7,577 bases of DNA from DASZYF01 sp035545535. GTDB taxonomy: Bacteria > Actinomycetota > Actinomycetes > Mycobacteriales > CAJCIY01. The position numbers and the translations under genes were made by a program. Numbering within the stretch: position 1 is the first letter of the stretch; the number at the start of each line of letters is the position of its first letter. The stretch spans positions 1-7,577 of the forward strand of contig DASZYF010000158.1 in the NCBI GenBank assembly GCA_035545535.1. Direction: 5' to 3'. The notes below the pieces were generated by a model, which was not told the DNA's origin, ran no database searches, and was given only the letters and a program-made list of their open reading frames with translations. Below are positions 1 to 6,156 of the stretch, one piece after another.

Positions 1-55
1 GTCCCGTCGCCGTCCCCGGGTCGGCCTCGACCACTCCGCAACCCTAAGGGCCAAA

Positions 56-83
56 GGATGGGGCGTGCTCTTCCGCCCCACCC
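56..83 (-). terminator. Putative terminator hairpin 2 (tandem copy)
   Basis: This is the second copy of the same hairpin, further downstream of the minus-strand operon. The only stem difference (C81 here, T136 in the other copy) makes a G-U wobble in a minus-strand transcript but an A-C mismatch in a plus-strand transcript. The pairing is therefore kept only for RNA read from the minus strand, which fits a backup terminator for the leftward operon. Confidence 0.5.
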
Positions 84-110
84 GGCGGCCATGAGCAGCA
101 GAGCGCCAAA

Positions 111-138
111 GGATGGGGCATGCTCTTCCGCCCCATCC
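111..138 (-). terminator. Putative terminator hairpin 1 after the NlpC/P60 gene
   Basis: On the minus strand this is a perfect 9-bp GC-rich stem (5' arm 138-130, 3' arm 119-111) with a 10-nt loop, followed by a short TTT. It starts 32 bp past the stop codon of the NlpC/P60 gene. The T-tract is very short, as is common for actinobacterial terminators. An outer GCC/GGC pairing across the TTT is also possible, so it could instead be a 3'-end stabilising hairpin. Confidence 0.55.
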
Positions 139-169
139 GGCGGCCGTCAGCCGGTGCTCGGATCTGCGA

Positions 170-1354
170 TCAGTCGTCGCCGGGTGACCACTGCGGACCG
201 GCGACGGTGCCGACCAGGTCCGGGGTCGGACGGGTCACGCCGTAGAAGCCGTCGCCCCAGATGGGCTGCACCCGGGCGACGTCGCCCGTGTGGTTCGTCG
301 AGACCATGAGGCCGTTGCCGTAGTACATCGCCACGTGGTGGATCGAGGAGACCGGGCCGCCCGGATCGCCCCAGAACAGCAGGTCGCCGGGGCGGAGCTG
401 GTCGAGCGTCGGGTGCGGGCCGGACAGGTACTGCTGCGCGGCGGTGCGGGGCAGGCGCAGGCCGGCGGCGAAGTACGCGGCGCCGGTGAGGCCCGAGCAG
501 TCGAACTGCGCCGGGCCGGTGCCACCCCAGAGGTAGGGCGCGCCGATGTGGGTGAGGATCGCCGCGATCGCGCGCGCCGCCAGCGGCGACGACGCCTTCT
601 CGTCGCTCGCGGGGATGACGAGCGGCAGGCCGGCCGCGGCGCGGGCCGCCTGCAGCTGCTGGGAGAACTGCTGCTGGGCACGGGCGAGCGCGAGCTCCTC
701 GGCCTGCTTCTCCAGCGTGCGGACCTGCTGGTTGGCGTTGTCGAGCAGCGCCTGCTGGGCCGTCAGCGCCGCGCGCACCTTGCCGGCCGCGTCGGCGGCC
801 TGCTGTGCGAGCTTGATCTGGTCGTCCGCGACCGTCTGGAGCGCCTGCGTCTTCGCCTTCGCGGCGTCGGACGCGGCGTGCACGCGCGCACCGGCGGCGT
901 CGACGCGGGCCACGACGTGGCGCACGCCCTGCAGCCGCTCGAGCAGCGTGCCGGGGTCGCCGGTGTTGAGCAGCTGCGCGTAGAGGCCGAGCGCGCCGCC
1001 GTTCTCGTACAGCGCGCGGGCGCGCGCCCCGGCGTCGGCGACCTGGTCGGCGACGGCCTGCTGCGCGGCGTCGGCTTCCTTCTGCGCGGTGAGGTGCCGC
1101 GACACCGCGGCCTGCAGCTGGCCCTCGGCCGCGTCGTAGGCCTCGCTCGCCTGCTCGGCCTGGATGCGCAGGTCGTGCACCTGCTGGGCCAGCGCCGCCG
1201 CCTGCGCCCTCGCGTCGCCGATCGGGTCGGCGGCGGCGCGGTGGGTGAACGGGCCGGCGATGAGCACGGACGCGAGCGCCGTCGCGGTGGCGAGGCCGAG
1301 CGCGGCAGCGCGCGACATCCGGTTGCGGGGCTTGTTCACGCGGGCGTCACTCAC
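170..1354 (-). CDS. Secreted coiled-coil NlpC/P60 peptidoglycan hydrolase
   Basis: This 394-residue protein is probably a cell-wall D,L-endopeptidase that cuts peptidoglycan stem peptides outside the membrane. A signal peptide is clear: a basic start (KPRNR), a hydrophobic stretch about 16-34, and an AAA-DP cleavage site after residue 42. Residues 43-240 are rich in Ala, Gln and charged residues and look like a long coiled coil, as in actinobacterial RipA/RipC-type hydrolases, where such regions mediate inhibition or partner binding. The C-terminal NlpC/P60 domain (about 257-375) has PYLWGGTGPAQFDCSG with the nucleophile Cys286 and HHVAMYYG with the catalytic His340. The usual third catalytic position (His, Glu, Asn or Gln in most members) is Ser352, in MVSTNHTGD. 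The annotated start is GTG at 1354, overlapping the preceding gene by 8 bp; the in-frame ATG at 1318 (Met13) would still leave a good signal peptide. No strong Shine-Dalgarno sequence decides between them. Family assignment is firm; the exact substrate bond is inferred. Confidence 0.9.
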   Translation of the reverse strand: MSDARVNKPRNRMSRAAALGLATATALASVLIAGPFTHRAAADPIGDARAQAAALAQQVHDLRIQAEQASEAYDAAEGQLQAAVSRHLTAQKEADAAQQAVADQVADAGARARALYENGGALGLYAQLLNTGDPGTLLERLQGVRHVVARVDAAGARVHAASDAAKAKTQALQTVADDQIKLAQQAADAAGKVRAALTAQQALLDNANQQVRTLEKQAEELALARAQQQFSQQLQAARAAAGLPLVIPASDEKASSPLAARAIAAILTHIGAPYLWGGTGPAQFDCSGLTGAAYFAAGLRLPRTAAQQYLSGPHPTLDQLRPGDLLFWGDPGGPVSSIHHVAMYYGNGLMVSTNHTGDVARVQPIWGDGFYGVTRPTPDLVGTVAGPQWSPGDD

Positions 1355-1724
1355 TCGGCTTGGCAGTGCCCGTCTCGGCGATCTCGACCCAGCTCTCGTG
1401 CACGCTGCCCAGCACGACGGTCGTGGCCTTGCGCGTCATGCGCAGCGTGACCTCGCTCGTCTTCGGGTCGATCGTGAAGCCTTCCTGGAGCACGGTCTCG
1501 CCGTGCCCGGACGCGCTCTGCTGGGCCGCCGCGTAGGCGTCGTTCACGTTGTGGTGCGTGCCCCACTCCTCCATCGCGGCGAGCGCGGCGGAGTTGGCGT
1601 CGTCCTGGGTCGACACGTGGCACAGCCCGATCGAGACGCCGTCGAACCCGAGCACGCCCACGATGCCCAGCACGGCCAGCACCTTGAGCGTGCCCATGTA
1701 CGGGACCCGGACGGCGACACCCAC
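1347..1724 (-). CDS. Small TadE/TadG-like single-pass membrane protein
   Basis: This protein has 125 residues from the GTG at 1724, or 116 from the ATG at 1697. One hydrophobic segment lies near the N-terminus (about 13-34, LKVLAVLGIVGVLGFDGVSIG), followed by a DDANSAALAAMEEW helix and a C-terminal part with alternating strands (EVTLRMTRKATTVVL). This layout resembles the pseudopilin-like TadE/TadG proteins of Tad/Flp pilus and related secretion loci, which anchor by one N-terminal helix and face outward. No other Tad gene (ATPase, TadB/C, Flp pilin) is in the window, so a pilus role is not supported here. The shorter ATG start puts the helix at the very N-terminus, as is typical, and may be the real one; neither start has a clear ribosome site. 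It overlaps the NlpC/P60 gene by 8 bp and follows murJ by 61 bp, so co-expression with cell-wall genes is likely. The family call is tentative; a real gene is likely. Confidence 0.65.
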   Translation of the reverse strand: MGVAVRVPYMGTLKVLAVLGIVGVLGFDGVSIGLCHVSTQDDANSAALAAMEEWGTHHNVNDAYAAAQQSASGHGETVLQEGFTIDPKTSEVTLRMTRKATTVVLGSVHESWVEIAETGTAKPSE

Positions 1725-1764
1725 GTTCGAGGTTTCGGAGCCCGGACAGCCGAGGTTGAGCCTT

Positions 1765-1780
1765 CTGAGCCGATCCTCAG
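1765..1780 (-). other. Weak hairpin between murJ and the TadE-like gene
   Basis: In the 61-bp gap after the murJ stop, the minus strand reads CTGAG-GATCGG-CTCAG, a 5-bp stem with a 6-nt loop starting 5 nt past the stop codon. No T-tract follows. It is too weak to call a terminator but could attenuate or process the transcript between the murJ part and the TadE-like/NlpC part. I see no TAnnnT-type -10 box in the gap. Confidence 0.25.
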
Positions 1781-1785
1781 GCGAG

Positions 1786-3405
1786 CTACTGACCCGAACG
1801 GCGCAACGACGCGAGCAGCGGCTCGAGCTCCCGGACCCGCATGCGACGGGCCAGACCCAGGTAGAAGACGACGGCGACCGCGCCGCCCACGGCCAGCGAG
1901 AGCAACGAGCGGGCCGCGCCGCCGTGAGTGGTCATCTCCGTGACCGCCTTGGCCCCGGTCCATCCCGCGCCCGCGGCGATGGCCGCGGCGAGGGTGACGC
2001 GCACGTAGAGGCGCAGGACTCGCCGGCCGTGGCCGGACAGACGGGTGAGGAGCAGCCGGGCGGTGGCGACCGCCCCGACGGAGTAGGCGACCGCGAACCC
2101 GGCCGCGAGCCCGACGACGCGGGTGTGGGTGTGGTCGGCCGCGGCGATCGACAGGTCGAACACGACGAGGACAGCGGTGACGAGCAGTGCGAGCAGCGCA
2201 GGGGTGCGGGTGTCCTGCTGGGCGTAGAAGGCGCGGAGCAGCAGCTGCTGGATGGTGAACGGCACCAGGCCGAGGGACAGCACCGCCAGCACGTTCGCGG
2301 CCTGGTGGGCGTTGGCCGGGCTCGAGCGGCCGAGCCCGAGCGTCGCGCCGGCCACCGGCACGGCGAGGACGGCGAGGGTGAGCGAGGCCGGGACGACGAT
2401 GGTGCCGGCGAGGCGCAGGCCGTGCGAGAGGTCCGCGCGCAGCAGGTCGAGGCGGCCGGTGGTCGCGTGGGTGCTCATCGCCGGCAGCAGCGCGGTGACG
2501 ACCGAGACGCCGACGACGGCGTAGGGCAGCTGGAACAGCTGGTAGGCGTTGCTGTACGGCGAGAACGCGTGCACCTCGTTCGCGAGCCGGCTCACGACGA
2601 GGAAGCCGACCTGCGACAGCGCCACATAGACGAGCACCCAACCGGCGATGCGGCGCGCGCCCGCGAGCCCCGGGTGCGACAGGTCGGTGCGCCACCGCCA
2701 CGGCACGCCCGCCTGGCGCAGGGCCGGCAGCAGCGCGAGGCCCATCACGACGACGCCCGCAGTGGTGCCACCGGCGAGCACCAGCGTCTGCCCGTGCGTG
2801 AGCCCGAGCGGGCTGCTGCCCTTCCCGGGTGGGGGCATGGCGAGGTAGATCAGCGCCGTCGCGATGACGACGACGTTGTTGAGGACGGGCACGAACGTCG
2901 GAGCGCCGAAGCGGCCGCGGCTGTTGAGGACCGCGCCGATCACGGCGGTCAACCCGTAGAACACGAGCTGCGGCAGGAACCAGCGCGCGAACGTGACGGC
3001 CTGTGCCCGCACCGCGGGATCGGCGCCGTGCGGCACGTAGAGGTGCACCAGCGCCGGTGCGATCAGCTCGGCGACGGCGCACACGACGATGAGCGACAGG
3101 GTGGTGACGGCGAGCAGGCTCTGCGCGAACCCGGTGCCTTCGTCCTCGTCCTCCACGCGGGCGCGCACGAGCACCGGCACGACGACCGCTGAGAGCACGC
3201 CGCCGAGCAGCAGGTCGTAGACGACGTTCGGCAGCGTGTTGGCATCGTTGTAGGCGTCGGCGAGACGACCGCTCGCGCCGATGGCCGCGACGACGATCAC
3301 TGTGCGGGCGAACCCGGACAGCCGGCTCGCGGCGGTGCCGACCGCCATCACCGCACTCGCGCGGCCGAGGCTCGCCCGGGCGGGCGCGCGATGCCGCTCG
3401 CTCAC
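1786..3405 (-). CDS. murJ: MurJ lipid II flippase (MviN family, MOP superfamily)
   Basis: This 539-residue polytopic inner-membrane protein moves the peptidoglycan precursor lipid II across the membrane for wall synthesis. The N-terminus carries the MurJ signature SRLSGFAR (Arg28, Arg34, matching E. coli Arg18 and Arg24) followed by LADAYNDANTLPN, in which Asp50 matches E. coli Asp39. Further family marks are GAVLNSRGRFGAPTFVP (157-173), the FSPYSNAYQLFQLPYAVVGVSVVTALLP region (281-308) split around two helices, and YAQQDTRTP (394-402). About 14 hydrophobic segments can be counted. E. coli Arg52 and Arg270 are not kept, as usual in actinobacterial members. The protein ends about residue 539 with a short basic tail. 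It lacks the long C-terminal intracellular pseudokinase and extracellular domain of mycobacterial MurJ (about 1,180 residues). The GTG start at 3405 overlaps the stop of the DUF6049 gene as GTGA, so translation is probably coupled. Identification is firm. Confidence 0.96.
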   Translation of the reverse strand: MSERHRAPARASLGRASAVMAVGTAASRLSGFARTVIVVAAIGASGRLADAYNDANTLPNVVYDLLLGGVLSAVVVPVLVRARVEDEDEGTGFAQSLLAVTTLSLIVVCAVAELIAPALVHLYVPHGADPAVRAQAVTFARWFLPQLVFYGLTAVIGAVLNSRGRFGAPTFVPVLNNVVVIATALIYLAMPPPGKGSSPLGLTHGQTLVLAGGTTAGVVVMGLALLPALRQAGVPWRWRTDLSHPGLAGARRIAGWVLVYVALSQVGFLVVSRLANEVHAFSPYSNAYQLFQLPYAVVGVSVVTALLPAMSTHATTGRLDLLRADLSHGLRLAGTIVVPASLTLAVLAVPVAGATLGLGRSSPANAHQAANVLAVLSLGLVPFTIQQLLLRAFYAQQDTRTPALLALLVTAVLVVFDLSIAAADHTHTRVVGLAAGFAVAYSVGAVATARLLLTRLSGHGRRVLRLYVRVTLAAAIAAGAGWTGAKAVTEMTTHGGAARSLLSLAVGGAVAVVFYLGLARRMRVRELEPLLASLRRSGQ

Positions 3406-5576
3406 GCGGTCGCCGCGACGCGGTGCCCGCGGCGCCGCCGCAGCGCGCGGACGCCGCGCACGATGAGTGCGACCACGAGCAGGAAGAGCGCGCCTGCGGT
3501 GATGCCGACGGCGAGCGTGCCGTAGTTCTGCGAACGGACCTGGAAGCCCTGCGAGTCACCGAGCAGCACGCCGGTGGTCGGCGTCGCCAGCTGCAGCTGC
3601 GCGGCGAAGCGGCCCGCGCTGCGGCTCGTGACGGTCAGCTCTTCCTGCGCCTTGCCACTGCGACCTTGGTTCGCCGCGGGCAGCGGGAACACGTGCGAGA
3701 AGGGCGCGAGCCGGCCGGACACGTCCGACAGCTCGACCTTCACGGCGACGGCGAAGTCGAGCGTGTTCTCCAGCTGCACAGGCACCTTGCCGGTGCTCCC
3801 GGTCACGAGGACCGACGATGCGACGGAGATCGAGATGCCGTGCAGGATCTTCTGCGTCCGCGCACGGACCGCGTCGGTCAGCGCGAGGGCTTGGTCCGGG
3901 TCGGTGCGCCACCACGCGGAGCTCGCGCGCGACAGCGCCGTCAGCAGCGGCTCGCGAACGGCGGCCTGCAGCTGCTCGGTCGCGGCCTTGGTCGTCGCGC
4001 TCGGGAGCTCCGTCGCGGCGGCGACGTCGTCGCGCAGCCGCGCTATCGCGGTGATCGTCGACACGGGGAGCTCGCCGGTGGGCGAGCTCGCCAGCGTCTG
4101 CGTCCGGGCGACGCCGGGCAGGGCCGTCGCTGCCGCGAGCGTCGCGTGCTCGAGCCACGTCGCCGACCCGAGGCCGACCGTGATGGCGTGCACGTACTGA
4201 CCCGTGGCGCTCCACAGCCGGGGCGCCAGGACGACGAGCGACCGCTGGTCGGCGTTCGGCAGCTCCGCGGTGATCGCCGCCGTCTCCGCGAGCAGCGACT
4301 CGGCCGCAGGTGCGGCGGTCCCCGGCACACCGCCGTCAGCGGCGGTGACGAGGTCCTCGATGCCGGGGTCGGTGACGAGCGCCGGCAACGTCAGGCCGTG
4401 CGATCCGGTGAGCGCGGAGGAGGCGCTCGGCGTCGCGACGTTGCTCACGACGCCCGGGGAGAGCGCCAGCGTCTTGTCGTTCACGATCGCGGTGCCCGTG
4501 CCGCCCGCGATGAGCGTGTCGACCGCGGCACGGCTGAGCTCGCCGTCCGGTGGCAGCGCCGGATCGACGTGGGGTGCCGCGATGCCGAGCAGGTCGTGCA
4601 GCTGCGTGCCGGCATCGGTGATGAGCTCGCTGACGCGGTCGCTCTCACCGGCGCGCAGGATCGCGTCGATGTCGGCGTCGGCGTAGGGCAGCGCGGTCAG
4701 CTGGATCCCGCTGCCCGGTGTGGTCGCCGCCCGCCGCAGCAACGAGAGCGCGTTGCGGGCGTGCGCGGCGAGGGCCTTCGGCACGTTCGGCAGGGCCGCA
4801 TGACCGTCGCAACCGCCTGCGGCACAGAGCTGTTCGACCAGCGCCGGATCGACCGCCAACGTGAGCCACGGTGCGTCCGTGCCCGCCTCGGTCGCGCCGG
4901 TCACGAGCCCGTCGAGCTGGGCCTCGACCCGACCCACCGTGGCGGCCGTCGGCAGCGGCGCGCTGCCCAGCGGGTTCGTCGGCGCCGCGGTGAGCGGGAC
5001 GATGAAGGACACGATCGGCGGGGCCTGCGGGGTGCTCGGGATGACCGGCACGGCGAGCACCGTGTGCCCGAGCTCGGTGGTCGCGACGGACGACGCACCG
5101 GAGGTGCCACCCGGGTGACCGCGCACGGCGATGGTGAGCGCGGCGGCGAAGTCGTTGCCGCTGATGCCGATGAGCTTGTCGGCGTCGAACGTGGCGCGGA
5201 ACTTCTGGGGCCGGCCGGCCCGCAACGTGCGATGGGCGCCGCCGGCCGACTCGTCGAGGGTGTCGATCGCGTAGCCGTCCGTGCTGCGCTCCTGCCGCAG
5301 GGTGGCGAGGTCGGCGCGGCCGAGCTCACCGCGGGCGCGCAGCGCGATGTGCAGGTGGTCGACGGTCGCACCCAGCGTCGCGATGGTGCCGGTGACCGTG
5401 ACGGTGGCCCCGGGGGTGATGGCCGCGGGCCGCACCGAGTCGACCGTCACGACGACCGGCAGCGCCTCGGTGTCGTCCGCCGGGCCGCGCGACGCGGACG
5501 CGGCGGCCGGGCCGGCGCCCATCAGGAGCTGGCCGGCGACGACCGCCGCGGCGAGCGCCCGGGTGAGCTGCCTCAC
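3402..5576 (-). CDS. DUF6049 family membrane-anchored extracellular protein
   Basis: This 724-residue protein matches in position and layout the uncharacterised actinobacterial family that includes Mycobacterium tuberculosis Rv3909, always found near murJ. It has a signal peptide (RALAAAVVAGQLLMGAG, Ala-rich cleavage near 25-28), a beta-rich N-terminal region (about 40-180, with VTVDSVRPAAITPGATVTVTG typical of an Ig-like fold), and a middle region (about 190-570) with WLTLAVDPALVEQL, LPYADADIDAIL and a closely spaced Cys251/Cys256 pair. A second beta-rich domain follows (about 580-682), then one transmembrane helix (about 686-707) and a basic cytoplasmic tail (RGVRALRRRRGHR). It would therefore sit outside the membrane on a C-terminal anchor. 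The GTG start at 5576 overlaps the NUDIX stop (GTGA), and its own stop overlaps the murJ start in the same way. Function is unknown; position suggests a partner in envelope assembly. The middle region's resemblance to sugar-deacetylase or GH57-like barrels is only a guess. Confidence 0.88.
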   Translation of the reverse strand: MRQLTRALAAAVVAGQLLMGAGPAAASASRGPADDTEALPVVVTVDSVRPAAITPGATVTVTGTIATLGATVDHLHIALRARGELGRADLATLRQERSTDGYAIDTLDESAGGAHRTLRAGRPQKFRATFDADKLIGISGNDFAAALTIAVRGHPGGTSGASSVATTELGHTVLAVPVIPSTPQAPPIVSFIVPLTAAPTNPLGSAPLPTAATVGRVEAQLDGLVTGATEAGTDAPWLTLAVDPALVEQLCAAGGCDGHAALPNVPKALAAHARNALSLLRRAATTPGSGIQLTALPYADADIDAILRAGESDRVSELITDAGTQLHDLLGIAAPHVDPALPPDGELSRAAVDTLIAGGTGTAIVNDKTLALSPGVVSNVATPSASSALTGSHGLTLPALVTDPGIEDLVTAADGGVPGTAAPAAESLLAETAAITAELPNADQRSLVVLAPRLWSATGQYVHAITVGLGSATWLEHATLAAATALPGVARTQTLASSPTGELPVSTITAIARLRDDVAAATELPSATTKAATEQLQAAVREPLLTALSRASSAWWRTDPDQALALTDAVRARTQKILHGISISVASSVLVTGSTGKVPVQLENTLDFAVAVKVELSDVSGRLAPFSHVFPLPAANQGRSGKAQEELTVTSRSAGRFAAQLQLATPTTGVLLGDSQGFQVRSQNYGTLAVGITAGALFLLVVALIVRGVRALRRRRGHRVAATA

Positions 5577-6082
5577 GCGGTCTCGGCGAGCAGCTGCGGC
5601 ACCCGCTCGACGAGGCCGCGCTCGCTCGCGTAGGCGAGGCGTTCGGCCATCTCGGGCAGCGGCACCCAGGCCACCTCGGCCACCTCCACGTCGGCGTCGG
5701 ACAGCTCCCCGTCGGTCGCCAGCAGGAGGAAGTGGTGCACGGTCTTGTGCACCCGGCGGCCGTCGGCGACGAACCAGAAGTCGATGACTCCTAGAGGGGC
5801 GAGCACCTCGCCCCGGATCCCGGTCTCCTCCGAGACCTCGCGGACGGCGGTCTCCTCGACCTGCTCCCCCGGCTCGACGTGGCCCTTGGGCAGCGACCAG
5901 AGCAGCCGGCCGCGGCGGTCGATGCGCCCGATGAGCGCTCCCCGCGCGTCGGGGCCGCGTCCGTCGAGCACCAGGCCGCCGGCGCTGGTCTCCTCACGGC
6001 GGCCCCGTCGGGCGCCCGAACCGGCCCGCGGGCCGGGCGCGCGGCCCTTCCCGGGGCTCGCGGACGAGCTGGACCGGGCCAT
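5573..6082 (-). CDS. NUDIX hydrolase, MutT4-like
   Basis: This 169-residue cytoplasmic enzyme should hydrolyse a nucleoside diphosphate linked to another group; the actual substrate is unknown. A complete NUDIX box spans 67-89 (G67, E73, R81-E82, E85-E86, G88-I89), preceded by ETSAGGLVLDG and RRGRLLWSLPKGH. The stretch FVADGRRVHKTVHHF and the later ELSDADVEVAEVAWVPL are the conserved marks of the M. tuberculosis Rv3908 (mutT4) group, which occupies the same place next to pcnA. Residues 1-30 are basic, Ser/Pro/Gly-rich and probably disordered, as in the mycobacterial protein; the long C-terminal tail of that homologue is missing. It is the first gene of the leftward operon. The ATG at 6082 has no usable Shine-Dalgarno sequence, but a -10-like TACGAT lies 6 nt before it, suggesting a leaderless mRNA. 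Family assignment is firm. Confidence 0.94.
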   Translation of the reverse strand: MARSSSSASPGKGRAPGPRAGSGARRGRREETSAGGLVLDGRGPDARGALIGRIDRRGRLLWSLPKGHVEPGEQVEETAVREVSEETGIRGEVLAPLGVIDFWFVADGRRVHKTVHHFLLLATDGELSDADVEVAEVAWVPLPEMAERLAYASERGLVERVPQLLAETA

Positions 6083-6088
6083 CCCCCG

Positions 6089-6094
6089 ATCGTA
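6089..6094 (-). promoter_or_regulatory. Putative -10 box of the leftward operon (leaderless start)
   Basis: On the minus strand, TACGAT fits the actinobacterial TAnnnT -10 pattern. It is followed by 6 nt (CGGGGG) and then the ATG of the NUDIX gene, so transcription would begin at or next to the A of the start codon. This spacing is typical of leaderless genes in actinobacteria. No convincing -35 box is visible. The call rests on pattern and spacing only. Confidence 0.5.
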
Positions 6095-6142
6095 GGAGCG
6101 GGTCCTCAGGAATCGGCTCGCCGAGGCCCCACCCGGCTCGTC

Positions 6143-6148
6143 TAGCCT
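6143..6148 (+). promoter_or_regulatory. Putative -10 box of pcnA (leaderless start)
   Basis: TAGCCT fits the TAnnnT -10 pattern and lies 8 nt before the GTG at 6157, placing the likely transcription start on the G of the start codon. No Shine-Dalgarno sequence precedes that GTG, which agrees with a leaderless mRNA. The -35 region (about 6120-6125, GCCGAG) is not recognisable. This box is the best evidence for choosing 6157 over the internal ATG at 6295. Confidence 0.5.
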
Positions 6149-6156
6149 GGCCCGTC

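Larger units (their letters stand above)
50..145 (-). repeat. Two 41-bp direct repeats, each a stem-loop
   Basis: Two copies of a 41-bp unit lie at 50-90 and 105-145, 55 bp apart start to start, and match at 39 of 41 positions (differences at 65/120 and 81/136). Each contains an inverted repeat with 9-bp arms (GGATGGGGC / GCCCCATCC) around a 10-nt loop. Read on the minus strand, the loop is GGAAGAGCAT or GGAAGAGCAC and the 3' arm is followed by TTTGGC. The remaining gene-free DNA at the left edge (1-49 and 146-169) shows nothing else I can name. The repeats are seen directly; their role as terminators is inferred. Confidence 0.85.

Noticed and set aside
50..145. CRISPR-like repeats at the left edge
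   Set aside because: There are only two copies with a 14-bp gap, each a strong hairpin placed just after a gene end, and no cas genes. Tandem terminators or a repeat element fit better.
1549..3192. Long plus-strand open frame of 547 codons opposite murJ and the TadE-like gene
   Set aside because: It lies antisense to clear genes. Its product is an Arg/Gly/Glu/His-rich low-complexity sequence with no recognisable family, as expected for a shadow frame in very GC-rich DNA.
1544..3559. Minus-strand open frame of 671 codons overlapping murJ in another frame
   Set aside because: The product is almost entirely Arg, Ala, Gly and Pro, while the murJ frame gives a complete membrane protein with conserved motifs.
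3423..5633. Long plus-strand open frame of 736 codons opposite the DUF6049 gene
   Set aside because: It is antisense to a gene with a signal peptide, domains and an anchor. The predicted product is Arg/Gly/Asp-rich with no domain, so it is a GC-driven artefact.
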